From Variovorax sp. J2L1-78 (lineage in GTDB: Bacteria > Pseudomonadota > Gammaproteobacteria > Burkholderiales > Burkholderiaceae_C): DNA of 64,000 nt. The position numbers were made by a program, and so were the translations under genes. The stretch covers positions 620,001-684,000 of the forward strand of contig NZ_JASZYB010000003.1 in NCBI RefSeq assembly GCF_030317205.1. Reading direction: 5' to 3'. Numbering within the stretch: the stretch's first letter is position 1; each line of letters opens with the position of its first letter. Below the pieces are notes generated by a model. It did no database searches, was not told where the DNA came from, and was given only the letters and a program-made list of their open reading frames with translations. Below, one piece after another: positions 34,689-43,759 of this stretch.

Positions 34689-35408
34689 TCACATCGATGG
34701 CCGCTCGTGCGGCCGCAGGTCGAACACCAGCACCTCGGCCTGTTCGCCCTTGGCGAAGCGCAGCTGGCGCTCGTCGCGGATGCGGACACCGTCGCCTTCG
34801 CCCAGCTTCTCGCCGTTGACCTCGACGCTGCCGCGCGCCACGTGCACGTAAGCGTAACGGTCGGGGCCGACCTCGAGGGTCGTGCTCTCCGCACCGTCGA
34901 ACAGGCCGGCGTACATCCGCATGTCCTGGTGCACGCCGAGCGAGCCGTCGGTGCCTTCGGGCGAGGCGATGAGGCGCAACCGGCCGCGCTTCTCGGCGTC
35001 GCTGAAGTGCACCTGCTGGTAGCGCGGCGCGGCGCCCTTCACCGACGGCACGATCCAGATCTGCAGGAAGTGCACGCCGTCGGTCTTCGAGTGGTTGAAC
35101 TCGCTGTGACGCACGCCGGTGCCGGCGCTCATCATCTGCACGTCGCCCGGCCGGATGACCGAGCCGGTGCCCATCGAGTCCTGGTGGGCCAGGGCGCCGT
35201 CGAGCACGTACGAAAAGATCTCCATGTCGCGGTGCGGGTGGGTGCCGAAACCCTGCGCCGGGTCGACCCGGTCGTCGTTGATGACCAGCAGATCGGAGAA
35301 GCCCTGCTGCTTGGGGTCGTGGTAGTGGCCGAAGGAGAAGGTGTGGCGGGAGCGGAGCCAGCCGTGGTTGGCGACGCCGCGCTGGTCGGCCTTGCGAAGT
35401 TCGAGCAT
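34689..35408 (-). CDS. pirin-family protein (YhhW-like cupin)
   Basis: A 239-residue bicupin of the pirin family. The N-terminal half has the metal-binding set: HTFSFGHYHD, FGTHPHRDMEIFSYVL with two His and Glu, and the downstream GTGVRHSEFNHS. E. coli YhhW, of similar size, can oxidise quercetin in vitro, but the natural role of pirins is unclear; redox sensing has been proposed. ATG 35408 follows AAGGAA. It diverges from the LysR gene at 35602, a common arrangement for this pair. Confidence 0.9.
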   Translation of the reverse strand: MLELRKADQRGVANHGWLRSRHTFSFGHYHDPKQQGFSDLLVINDDRVDPAQGFGTHPHRDMEIFSYVLDGALAHQDSMGTGSVIRPGDVQMMSAGTGVRHSEFNHSKTDGVHFLQIWIVPSVKGAAPRYQQVHFSDAEKRGRLRLIASPEGTDGSLGVHQDMRMYAGLFDGAESTTLEVGPDRYAYVHVARGSVEVNGEKLGEGDGVRIRDERQLRFAKGEQAEVLVFDLRPHERPSM

Positions 35409-35601
35409 GATGCGTTCCTTTGTCTTTCTCTGTCGATGAAATTCACGATCCGTCTGACGCCTGCTCTGCAGTCAATCGCAGGGAATTCAGGTGGGGAAGT
35501 TCGTGGCGTGAGGAAAGTATCGCGTCCGGTGCCCCGTCGGATGCTGAAACGTTTATGGATGATCGATCGATGTTTTCGATGATTAATTTGGAGGCATGGC
35601 G
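35409..35601. promoter_or_regulatory. divergent promoter region between pirin and LysR genes
   Basis: This 193-bp gap becomes AT-rich at 35551-35589. It contains the palindrome ATCGATCGAT at 35562-35571 and a nearby TCGATGAT, a plausible site for the LysR protein encoded at 35602. No exact promoter could be assigned. Confidence 0.3.
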
Positions 35602-36504
35602 ATGCTGAAGCTCACCCTGGAGGCGATCGAGCTGGTCGACGCCATCGCGCGCCACGGCTCCTTCGCGGCCGCGTCGGAGCGGCTGCACAAGGTGCCCTCG
35701 ACCATCTCGTACGCCATCGGCAAGCTCGAAGAGCAACTTGGCCTGGCGCTCTTCGTGCGGCAGGGGCCGCGCGTCACGCTCACGCCGGCCGGCCAGGAGA
35801 TGCTCAAGGAAGGGCGCTGGCTCATCGCCGCGGCCGGCGAGCTCGAATCGCGCATGCGGCAGATCGCCACCGGCTTCGAGTCGGAGCTGCGGCTGGTGCA
35901 CGACTCGCTCATCCCCACCAGCGCCTTCAACCACGATATCCGCGCGTTCGAGGACCTGAATTGCGGCACGCGCTTGCGCATCGGCTGCGACACGATGACC
36001 GGCACGTGGGAGGCGCTGCGCGATGGCCGCGCCGACCTCATCGTGGCCGCCAGCGACGGGCCGGCCGGCGGCGGCTACAAGGCGGTGGCCGTGGGCAGCC
36101 TGTCCTTCGTCTTCTGCGTAGCGCCCACGCATCCGCTGGCCATGCTGCGCCGTCCGCTCACGCGGGCCGACCTGCTGCAGCACACGGCGGTGGTGGTGGG
36201 CGACGGCGCGCGGGCGCTGTCCGACCGCACCATCGGCCTGCTGCCGGGCCAGCGCCGGCTCACGGTGCCGTCGATGGCGGCCAAGATCGCCTGCCAGGTC
36301 GATGGCCTGGGCCACGGCTTCCTGCCGCGCGACTGCGTGCGCGAGGCGCTGGCGCGCGGCACGCTGGTCGAGCTGGCCCGCGAGGAGTCACGGCCGGAAG
36401 AAACCTTCTGGCTGGCGTGGAAGCCCACCGCCACCGGCGAGGCGCTCAAGTGGTGGCGGGCGCGGCTGCAGCGGGAACTGGTGCCGGCGATCCTGCCGGG
36501 CTGA
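35602..36504 (+). CDS. LysR-family transcriptional regulator
   Basis: A 300-residue LysR protein. The N-terminal helix-turn-helix reads LEAIELVDAIARHGSFAAAS then STISYAIGKLEEQLGLALFV. The effector domain begins near residue 88. ATG 35602 lies seven bases after GGAGG; the in-frame ATG at 35596 is too close to it. The gene diverges from pirin, and homologous LysR-pirin pairs are frequent in proteobacteria, where the regulator usually represses or activates pirin. The inducer is unknown. Confidence 0.9.
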   Translation: MLKLTLEAIELVDAIARHGSFAAASERLHKVPSTISYAIGKLEEQLGLALFVRQGPRVTLTPAGQEMLKEGRWLIAAAGELESRMRQIATGFESELRLVHDSLIPTSAFNHDIRAFEDLNCGTRLRIGCDTMTGTWEALRDGRADLIVAASDGPAGGGYKAVAVGSLSFVFCVAPTHPLAMLRRPLTRADLLQHTAVVVGDGARALSDRTIGLLPGQRRLTVPSMAAKIACQVDGLGHGFLPRDCVREALARGTLVELAREESRPEETFWLAWKPTATGEALKWWRARLQRELVPAILPG

Positions 36505-36543
36505 GCGCCCTGTGCAACCGACTGGGCACTGCCGCCAGTGCGC

Positions 36544-37350
36544 TCAGCCCCGTGCCTGCGCGCGCGTCAGCAGGTAGTCCTGACGCACGACGTTGTCGAT
36601 GTAGTACGGCGCGACCATCGCGTCGAATTCGGCACGCAGCATCGCGAGCTTCGCGGGCTCGGCGGCGTGCCGCTCAACGAGCTTCTGCATCGGGCCGATG
36701 GAGCGTTCCATGAAGAGGCGGTAGTGCTCGCTGCTGAGCGCTGGAAACGACATGGTGCCGCGCTCGAAAAAGGGCGCATCGAAGCGCGTGCCCAGGCGCT
36801 CCGCGATCACCAGGGGGTTGCCCCACTGCGCCGGCGGTGACGCGCCGGCGGGCGGTGGCGGCGAGTGGCGACCGACGAAGGTGAACATCCGGCCCACGAC
36901 ATGCTCGGGCGGCCAGGTGGCGAAGGCGATCCGTCCGTTGGGCTTGAGCACGCGGTGCATCTCCGCGATGGCCACATCGGGCCGGGGCGCGAACAGGTGA
37001 CCGAACTGACTCAGTACGACGTCGAAGGACGCGTCGGGGTAGGGCAACTGTTCGGCGTCGCCCTCGGTCCAGGTGATGTCGTGTCGCTGCGCGATGCGCG
37101 CGTTCTCGCGCGCCTGCGCGAGGAGTTCGGGCGTCAGGTCCAGCCCCGTGACCTGTGCGCCGGCGCGCGCGGCCGTCAGGGCGACGACGCCGGTCCCGGT
37201 GCCGACGTCGAGCACGGTGTCGCCCGGACCGATGTGCGCGAACTTCACGAGGTGGCCCGCCACCGGCGTGGTGAACATCGCCATCGGCGCGAACGACGCC
37301 CACATCTCCCGCTGTCGTTGCTTCAGCTCTGCGAACGGGTCCTGGTTCAT
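36544..37350 (-). CDS. class I SAM-dependent methyltransferase
   Basis: A 268-residue methyltransferase of the UbiE/Methyltransf_11 type. Motif I reads VLDVGTGTGVVALTAARAGA near 46-65, an acidic loop GLDLTPELLAQA follows, then EGDAEQLPYPDASFDVVLSQ and MHRVLKPNGRIAFATW. ATG 37350 follows GGAGG. Many such proteins act on small molecules; the substrate here cannot be read. It stands alone, diverging from the sigma-factor gene. Confidence 0.85.
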   Translation of the reverse strand: MNQDPFAELKQRQREMWASFAPMAMFTTPVAGHLVKFAHIGPGDTVLDVGTGTGVVALTAARAGAQVTGLDLTPELLAQARENARIAQRHDITWTEGDAEQLPYPDASFDVVLSQFGHLFAPRPDVAIAEMHRVLKPNGRIAFATWPPEHVVGRMFTFVGRHSPPPPAGASPPAQWGNPLVIAERLGTRFDAPFFERGTMSFPALSSEHYRLFMERSIGPMQKLVERHAAEPAKLAMLRAEFDAMVAPYYIDNVVRQDYLLTRAQARG

Positions 37351-37535
37351 GTCGACCTCCGCGCTGCTCGCGCGTTGCGCGGGCCACCACGCACTGTAGT
37401 CCTCGCCACATCAAAGGCAAGCGTTGCCTCGGTGGCGGGGAGAAGCGCCGTACGGCGCCGCAGCAGGCGCGTGGCCGGGCGCCGCGTCCGTGATAATCCG
37501 CAGCGCGCGCCCCTCGGCGCGATCAGGTCAGCCAC

Positions 37536-38144
37536 GTGCTTAGCCAGCCTGCTCACCGGACGTCCGTCCGTTCTGGCTTTCTACGATCCGTGGCTGCACG
37601 CTATTACCGCGAACTGCTGAATTTCCTCATCCGTCGGCTGAACGACCGCGATGCCGCGGCCGACCTGACGCAGGAGAGTTACGTGCGCCTGCTGGCGCTC
37701 CAGCGATCCGGCGAAACGGTGGACGAACCGCGCGCACTGCTGTACCGCACGGCCCGCAACCTCGTGATCGACCGACACCGCCGCCGCGAGGTGCGCGGCG
37801 TGCAAGAAGCCGACGCGAGCGGTGCGGCCGACGAGGCGCTGGCGCCGATCGAGCACCTAGCGGCGCCCGGCGCCTGGCAGCCCGACGTGGCTGCCGCGTC
37901 GGCTCAGGGCGTCGATGCGTTGCTGGCGGTCATCGGTGCGTTGCCGCTGCGCTGCCGGGAGGCTTTTCTGCTGCACCGGTTCGACGGCTTGTCCCAGGTG
38001 GAAACGGCAGCGCGCATGGGCATCTCGGTCAAGATGGTGGAGCGCCACATCAAGCAGGCACTGACGGCCTGCCGACAATGCAAGGACGCCATGGACGGCA
38101 GTTCCCCCGCGGCTGGGCGTTCGAATCCGATGGAGCGCGCATGA
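37536..38144 (+). CDS. ECF sigma factor, FecI-like
   Basis: A 202-residue ECF sigma factor of the iron-starvation (FecI) group. Region 2 reads ARYYRELLNFLIRRLNDRDAAADLTQESYVRLL and region 4 ALPLRCREAFLLHRFDGLSQ then VETAARMGISVKMVERHIKQA. The middle linker is long. The start shown is GTG 37536; a second GTG at 37590 begins just before region 2 and may be the true one. GATAAT at 37492-37497 is a possible -10 or half Fur site. It forms the classic set with the anti-sigma FecR and the siderophore receptor downstream. Confidence 0.88.
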   Translation: MLSQPAHRTSVRSGFLRSVAARYYRELLNFLIRRLNDRDAAADLTQESYVRLLALQRSGETVDEPRALLYRTARNLVIDRHRRREVRGVQEADASGAADEALAPIEHLAAPGAWQPDVAAASAQGVDALLAVIGALPLRCREAFLLHRFDGLSQVETAARMGISVKMVERHIKQALTACRQCKDAMDGSSPAAGRSNPMERA

Positions 38145-38218
38145 ATCTTTACCTGCACCCTGCGAGGCCCGGCATCGGGTTTTGTGCGCCCGGTGCGTCT
38201 ACATCCAGAAGCGACTGA
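38141..38218 (+). CDS. possible 25-aa coupled mini-ORF between the sigma and FecR genes
   Basis: An ATG at 38141 overlaps the sigma-factor stop (ATGA) and opens a 25-codon frame ending at the TGA at 38216. It ends five bases before the FecR start codon. The encoded peptide begins MNLYLHPARPG and has no known motif. It could couple translation of FecR to the sigma factor. It may equally be chance. Confidence 0.25.
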   Translation: MNLYLHPARPGIGFCAPGASTSRSD

Positions 38219-38223
38219 TCCGC

Positions 38224-39324
38224 ATGCTTCACGCGCAACCCTCTCGACCTCCCTCGCCGTCCGACATCGACGGCGAAGCGCTGGACTGGTTCGTGCGCCG
38301 TGGCGCGGGGCTCGACGCCGATGAAGAGGCCCTCTTCCAGATCTGGCGGGCCCGAAGTGCCGCGCATGCGACCGCCTTTGCCCGTTGGCAGGGCGAATGG
38401 CGCGCACTGGATGCCCTGCCTGCCGAGGGCATCGCGCGGCTGCGTCGCGATCTGGCGATCGACAAGGCGCGGGAGGACGAGAAGGCGCGACCGATCCGCC
38501 AAGGCGTGCCTACCGCACGTCGGCGCTGGCGGGGCATGGCCGCCGAGGTGCCCCGTTTCGCGCTGGCGCTCGCCGTGCTCTGCGTCGGCGTCGCCGGTGT
38601 CCGTGGCTGGGCGTACTGGCAGCGGCAGCCCGTGTACGCGGCGCAATTCGAAACCCAACGTGGCCAGCAGCGCGAGATCGACTTGCCCGACGGCAGCCGC
38701 CTGCGTCTGGACACCGCCACCCGCATCGACGTGGCCCTCTACCGCCAGCGCCGTGAGGTCCGGCTGCCGGAAGGCCAGGCGTTGTTCCAGGTGCACGGCG
38801 ATGCGTCGCGTCCCTTCGATGTGGTCGCCGGGTCGCTGCGCATCACCGTGGTGGGCACGCGCTTCTCGGTGCGCCACACGCCCGGGGTGCCCGGCGAGCG
38901 GGGGGTGCGGGTGGCGGTGGAAGAAGGACGGGTGCGTGTCGCGCGGAGCGGCCCCGACGCGCCCGTGAGCGGCGGGCGCACGGGCACCGGCACCATTGAG
39001 TTGCACGCCGGGCAACAGGTCGCGATCGATGCGGACGGCACGCTCGGCCCCGTCGTGCCGGTGGCCGGCGCCGGCATCGCGCCATGGCGCGATGGGCGCG
39101 TCAGCTTCGACGACGTGCCGTTGGCGCAGGCCCTGGCCGAGTTCGAGCGCTACGGGCCCACCGGTCTGGTGTTCGGCGATGCAGCGGCGGCGTCGCTGCG
39201 CCTGACCGGCACCTTCGATCCACGCCGGCTCGACAACTTCCTGCGTCTGCTGCCGACCGTGCTGCCGGTGCAACTGCAGGCACGCGGCGATGCCACGGAA
39301 ATCCTCTCGCGTCGCACGCCCTGA
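38224..39324 (+). CDS. FecR-family anti-sigma regulator
   Basis: A 366-residue membrane protein. An N-terminal cytoplasmic part of about 115 residues contains the conserved ALDWFVRRGAGLDADEEALF and ARWQGEWRAL motif that holds the sigma factor. One transmembrane helix follows, FALALAVLCVGVAGVRGWAYW. The periplasmic part has the FecR signature: REIDLPDGSRLRLDTATRI and a STN-like end that contacts the receptor. ATG 38224 was chosen because the DUF4880 motif starts soon after; a TTG at 38182 is the alternative. It transmits the ligand-loaded receptor signal to the sigma factor. Confidence 0.9.
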   Translation: MLHAQPSRPPSPSDIDGEALDWFVRRGAGLDADEEALFQIWRARSAAHATAFARWQGEWRALDALPAEGIARLRRDLAIDKAREDEKARPIRQGVPTARRRWRGMAAEVPRFALALAVLCVGVAGVRGWAYWQRQPVYAAQFETQRGQQREIDLPDGSRLRLDTATRIDVALYRQRREVRLPEGQALFQVHGDASRPFDVVAGSLRITVVGTRFSVRHTPGVPGERGVRVAVEEGRVRVARSGPDAPVSGGRTGTGTIELHAGQQVAIDADGTLGPVVPVAGAGIAPWRDGRVSFDDVPLAQALAEFERYGPTGLVFGDAAAASLRLTGTFDPRRLDNFLRLLPTVLPVQLQARGDATEILSRRTP

Positions 39325-39411
39325 AATAGTCGACGGCGGGGGTAGGGGCAGGGCGCCGCTGCGCGTCTTCATGAGAAGGCTTCTTATTCAAACCTTCCTG
39401 GAGATCGCTGC

Positions 39412-41865
39412 ATGACGCGTTTTCGTTTCCGTTTTCGTTCCCTCCCACTGGCATTGGCCGTGGCACTCGCTGGCGGCGCGTTCCCGGCGCATGCCCAGTC
39501 CGCGGGCGACGCCGCTGCGACAACGCAAGAGATTCAACTGGCGGTCCAGCCGCTGGCACAGGCGCTCAATGCGCTGGCCCGGCAGGCCCGGATGGAACTG
39601 ATCGTGCAGCCGGCGCTTGTCGAGGGAAAGATGGCGCCCGCGGTGTCCGGCCGGCTGACCCCGCGCCAGGCACTCGACCGCCTGCTGGTGGGCAGCGGGC
39701 TGGTGGCGACGGTCAACGGCACGGCCGTGGTCGTGACCGCCGCCGCGCCCGACGCATCGGGCAGCACGCTGCCCCAGGTGACCGTGACCGCGCAGGGCGA
39801 GCGTAGCGCCACCGAAGGCACCGGCGCCTACACCACCGGTGCGATGGGCACGGCGACCAAGCTCGATCTTTCGCCCCGCGAAACCCCGCAGTCGGTTTCG
39901 GTCATCACGCGCCAGCAGATCGACGACCAGGGCGCCACGACGCTCGACCAGGCCCTGCGCGGTGCCACTGGCATCACCGTGCAGACCGGCCAGGCCGACA
40001 CCGCCATTTACACCGCACGCGGGTTCGGCGTGGCGCAGCAGTACGACGGCATCGCCGACGGCACGCCGGCCACCGATTTCGGCGCGCGCATCAGCAGCCA
40101 GCAGGACGACCTCTCGCTCTACGACCGGGTCGAGATCCTGCGCGGCGCGGCCGGCCTCACGCAGGGCAACGGCCAGCCCGGCGGCGCGATCAACCTGGTG
40201 CGCAAGAAGCCGACCCGCGAGTTCCAGGCGAGCGCGAGCATGGGCGCCGGCTCGTGGGACGCGTACCGCGTCGAGGCCGACGTCTCGGGGCCGCTGGTGG
40301 CGAGCGGCGCGCTGCGCGGCCGCCTGGTCGCAGCCTACGACGACAGCCATTCGTTCCAGAACGTCGTCAACGAGCGCAAGACCGTGCTGTACGGCGTGCT
40401 CGAGGCCGACCTCACGCGGGACACCACGGTGAGCCTGGGCGTGTCGTCGCAGAAGTCCAAGGGCGCGCAGGAGTGGTGGGGCTTGCCTTTCTACAGCGAC
40501 GGCCGCGACATCGGCCTGCCGCGCTCGACCTATTTCGGCGCGGACTGGAACCTGAGCGACCGCAACCGCGCCACCGTCTATGCGGACCTCGAACAGCGCT
40601 TCGCCAACGACTGGAAGTTCAGGGTGTCGGCGCGCAGCAACCGCACCGACATGTACAAGGAAGGTGCGGCCGGCAGCGGGCCGGTGTCGCCGACGACCGA
40701 CCTGATCGGCATCGGACTGTCGTCCGGCCCGTTCGACTACGACACGAAGTCCGATGGACTCGACCTCTACGCCACCGGGCCGTTCAGCCTGCTGGGCCGG
40801 CGCCACGAGCTGGTGCTGGGCGCGTCGACGCAGCGCAGCGAGATGCACATGGACAACTACGTGTTCGCGAACGACGTGAACACCCTGGTAAACGTTCTCG
40901 CCTGGGACCCGTCGACCTATGCGCGCCCGCAAGGTGGGCTGGTGCACCGGTCCCGCTTCTCCGAAGAGGGCCGCCAGCACGCTGGCTATGCCACCGCGCG
41001 CCTGAGCCTGAGCGACCCGCTCAAGCTGATCGTCGGCGCGCGGCTGAGCCGCTACGAGAACACCTACCGCGCGGCGGGCGTCGCGCCGGCGACCTGGGGC
41101 TACGACATCCGCAGCACCACCGACAACGTGCTCACGCCCTATGCGGGGCTGGTCTACGACATCGATCCGAACACCTCGGTCTACGCGAGCTACGCGGACA
41201 TCTTCGAAGCCCAGAACGCCAAGGGCGCGGACCAGAAGGTGCTCGATCCGATCGTGGGGGCCAACTACGAGGCGGGCATCAAGCGCGAGTTCTTCGACAA
41301 GCGGCTCAACGCGTCGCTGGCCGTTTTCCGGATCGAGCAGAAGAACCGGCCGCTGCTCGATGCCGGCGCGCCGCCGCCCTGCGGCGCCGCCTTCAGCTGC
41401 TACGTGCCGTCGGGCAAGGTGCGCAGCCAGGGGGTCGAGACGGAGGTCGCGGGCAGCCCGATGGCGGGGTGGCAGCTGGCGGCGGGCTACACCTACAACG
41501 TCACCAAGTACCTCAACGACACCGTGTCCGAGGGCAACGTGTTCAGCAGCTTCACGCCGCGGCACCTGCTGCGCCTGAGCAGCGTGCATCGCCTGCCGGG
41601 CGCGCTCAACGCCTGGACGGTGGGCGGCGCCCTGCGCGCGCAGAGCCGGCAGCATGTGCAGAGCGGCACGGTGCGGGTGGAACAGAAGGCCTATGCGGTG
41701 GCAGACCTGATGGTGGCCTACCGCATCAGCGACAAGACCTCCGTGCAGTTCAACATCAAGAACCTGTTCGACCAGCGTTACTGGGCCGGGCTCAATTCGA
41801 CGCGGTACCAGAACTTCTACGGCGAGCCGCGCAACCTCAACGTGACGCTGCGCACGACGTTCTGA
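39412..41865 (+). CDS. TonB-dependent siderophore receptor with signalling domain
   Basis: An 817-residue outer-membrane receptor. A signal peptide ends at FPAHAQ. The N-terminal STN signalling domain (about 40-112) reads LAVQPLAQALNALARQARM and LTPRQALDRLLVGSGL. A plug follows with ETPQSVSVITRQQIDDQG, then the beta-barrel ending in Phe (VTLRTTF). The STN domain fits control by the FecI-FecR pair upstream. It probably imports a hydroxamate or mixed ferric siderophore (FpvA/FhuE class); the exact ligand is unknown. The 87-bp gap before it may hold the sigma-dependent promoter. Confidence 0.93.
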   Translation: MTRFRFRFRSLPLALAVALAGGAFPAHAQSAGDAAATTQEIQLAVQPLAQALNALARQARMELIVQPALVEGKMAPAVSGRLTPRQALDRLLVGSGLVATVNGTAVVVTAAAPDASGSTLPQVTVTAQGERSATEGTGAYTTGAMGTATKLDLSPRETPQSVSVITRQQIDDQGATTLDQALRGATGITVQTGQADTAIYTARGFGVAQQYDGIADGTPATDFGARISSQQDDLSLYDRVEILRGAAGLTQGNGQPGGAINLVRKKPTREFQASASMGAGSWDAYRVEADVSGPLVASGALRGRLVAAYDDSHSFQNVVNERKTVLYGVLEADLTRDTTVSLGVSSQKSKGAQEWWGLPFYSDGRDIGLPRSTYFGADWNLSDRNRATVYADLEQRFANDWKFRVSARSNRTDMYKEGAAGSGPVSPTTDLIGIGLSSGPFDYDTKSDGLDLYATGPFSLLGRRHELVLGASTQRSEMHMDNYVFANDVNTLVNVLAWDPSTYARPQGGLVHRSRFSEEGRQHAGYATARLSLSDPLKLIVGARLSRYENTYRAAGVAPATWGYDIRSTTDNVLTPYAGLVYDIDPNTSVYASYADIFEAQNAKGADQKVLDPIVGANYEAGIKREFFDKRLNASLAVFRIEQKNRPLLDAGAPPPCGAAFSCYVPSGKVRSQGVETEVAGSPMAGWQLAAGYTYNVTKYLNDTVSEGNVFSSFTPRHLLRLSSVHRLPGALNAWTVGGALRAQSRQHVQSGTVRVEQKAYAVADLMVAYRISDKTSVQFNIKNLFDQRYWAGLNSTRYQNFYGEPRNLNVTLRTTF

Positions 41866-41878
41866 GGCAGGCCGGGCG

Positions 41879-42784
41879 CTAGCTGCGCCGCATGCGCCGC
41901 CATGCCGCCGGCGAACTGCCCACACGTGCGCCGAAGACGCGCGTCAGGTGGCTCTGGTCCGCGAAGCCGCAGGCGATGGCGATCTCCGGGAGCGAGGCCG
42001 TGTCGTCGCGCAGCATTCTCTGCGCGGTCTCGATGCGCTGCGCCGTGCGCCAGGCGTGTGGGGTTTGGCCGGTGGTGGTCTTGAAGGCCTTGCCGAAGTG
42101 GCTGCGCGACAGGCCGCACGCGGCGGCGACCTCGGCGAGCGACATATCGTGCGCCAGGTCGGCCCCGAGCAGCTCGCGGGCGCGGCGTTCCTGCCACGGT
42201 GCCAGGCCCGCTGTGCCGCCCGCGCGGGGCGCCGCGCCGCCGTAGGCATGTGCGACGTGGGCATACAGGGCGAGCGCCATCTGGTCGAGGAACAGGGCAC
42301 TGGCCTCCGCGGGCCGCCGCAGCGAAGGCAGCAGGGCGGCCGCGAGGTGTGCGAGCACCGGGTCGGCGGTGCCGGGCGCGCACCGCAGCGCGCCGACCGC
42401 CGCCACCCCCGATTCCTGGGCGAAGTCGTCCAGCGCCGCCCGCGTGATGCGGAACAGCACCGAATGGAATGGGCTGCAGACGTAGGCCGACGGGCGGGTC
42501 GCGAGGTCGGCGATGTGCACCGTGCCGGCCTCCAGCAGCCCCAGGTGCGTCTCCCCGTCCTGCTGGAAGAAGCGTCGGCTGCCGGCGCGCGACAGTTCGA
42601 CGCTGACGACGAAGGCCTCATCGGCCGGCAGCGGCGGCAGCACGAAGAGATGCGGCTGCACGTACTGCATGCGCGCCATGTCCAGCGGACGCGTGCCCGC
42701 GCGCGAGGCCTCGACTTCGTCGAGTCCGTACTGCCGCGCGAGCTGGCGGGCAAAGCGGCTGGGCGAGGTGGCGACGGCGGTCAT
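41879..42784 (-). CDS. AraC-family transcriptional regulator
   Basis: A 301-residue regulator with the AraC double helix-turn-helix at the C-terminus: LAEVAAACGLSRSHFGKAFK and LPEIAIACGFADQSHLTRVF. The N-terminal sensing domain is cupin-like. It converges on the siderophore receptor gene with a 13-bp gap, so no promoter is shared. It resembles the AraC protein at 23.9 kb in both halves (VLAHL...LFLDQMALALYAHVAHAYGG against VLAHL...LFVDQLCLAIGIHL), suggesting paralogues. The target is unknown; iron uptake is possible. Confidence 0.85.
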   Translation of the reverse strand: MTAVATSPSRFARQLARQYGLDEVEASRAGTRPLDMARMQYVQPHLFVLPPLPADEAFVVSVELSRAGSRRFFQQDGETHLGLLEAGTVHIADLATRPSAYVCSPFHSVLFRITRAALDDFAQESGVAAVGALRCAPGTADPVLAHLAAALLPSLRRPAEASALFLDQMALALYAHVAHAYGGAAPRAGGTAGLAPWQERRARELLGADLAHDMSLAEVAAACGLSRSHFGKAFKTTTGQTPHAWRTAQRIETAQRMLRDDTASLPEIAIACGFADQSHLTRVFGARVGSSPAAWRRMRRS

Positions 42785-42864
42785 GGGGCGAATCGGTGGC
42801 GCAGCGGCATCTTAGGCAGCCGGCGGCGACCCTCCTGCCGTCTGGGAGAACGCTACCTGCCCGA

Positions 42865-43596
42865 TCAGTTCAGCACATCGACCGGTGTGTTGAAGACGTA
42901 GCCTGCGCCGCGCTCGGTCTGGATGAAGCGGGGCGACGAGGGGTCGCCCTCGATCTTGCGGCGCAGGCGCAGGATCTGCACGTCGATGGAGCGGTCGTAC
43001 ACCTCGGCGCCGTGCAGGCGCGACAGCTCGAGCAGGCGGTCGCGCGACAGCACGCGCTGCGGTGCCTCGCACAGGGCTTGCAGCAGGTTGAACTCGCCGT
43101 TGCTCAGGTCGACGCGGCGGCCGTCGGGGGCGGTCAGCCGGCGGGCCAGCAGGTTCAGTTCCCAGCCGTCGAAGCGGTAAGCGCGGCGCTGCGTGTCTTG
43201 TGCGCCGGGCGCCGCGTCGCCGCGCTTCTGGTAGCGCCGCAGCACGGCGCGGATGCGCGCGAGCATCTCGCGGTTGCTGAAGGGCTTGGTCACGTAGTCG
43301 TCGGCCGCCATCTCCAGGCCCATCACCCGATCGGCCTCCTCGAGGCGGCCGGTGAGGATGATCACCGGGATCTCGCCGCTGTCGCGCAGGCCGCGGGCCA
43401 GCTGCATGCCGTCTTCGCCGTTCAGGCGCAGGTCGAGCAGCACCAGGTCGATCACGTGGTCCTCCAGCGCCTGCTTCATCTGCGCGCCGGTGGCAGCGCC
43501 GCTCACGCGGAACTCGTTGTCGGTGAGGTAGGTGCTGACGAGATCGCGGATCGCGGCGTCGTCGTCGACGACCAGGATGTGAGGTCGGTTGGCCAT
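42865..43596 (-). CDS. OmpR-family response regulator
   Basis: A 243-residue two-domain response regulator. The receiver (1-120) has VVDDD at 9-13, the phospho-acceptor Asp55 in LVLLDLRLNGEDG, a Thr in VIILTG and Lys in YVTKPFS. The C-terminal winged helix reads LSNGEFNLLQALCEAPQRVLS and IDVQILRLRRKIEGDP, then RGAGYVF. It diverges from the receiver-kinase pair at 43760. No separate membrane kinase in its own operon is visible, so the hybrid kinase at 44124 may be its partner. Confidence 0.9.
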   Translation of the reverse strand: MANRPHILVVDDDAAIRDLVSTYLTDNEFRVSGAATGAQMKQALEDHVIDLVLLDLRLNGEDGMQLARGLRDSGEIPVIILTGRLEEADRVMGLEMAADDYVTKPFSNREMLARIRAVLRRYQKRGDAAPGAQDTQRRAYRFDGWELNLLARRLTAPDGRRVDLSNGEFNLLQALCEAPQRVLSRDRLLELSRLHGAEVYDRSIDVQILRLRRKIEGDPSSPRFIQTERGAGYVFNTPVDVLN

Positions 43597-43759
43597 ATGG
43601 GCCGCGAGCGTAATGTAGATTCGTTACGTGCACCAACTGCCCCATATTTCATATGAAACACGGCCGTGCGGGCCGAAATCACCCCGGCATGGGGCGGTGC
43701 GCCAATGGCATCCGAAGAAGTGGCGGCTCCTTGCCGACCGCATGCCGTGGGTGCGTTCC

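Noticed and set aside
37492..37497. Full Fur box upstream of the FecI-like gene
   Set aside because: Only one GATAAT half-site is present; the other repeats expected of a Fur box are absent.
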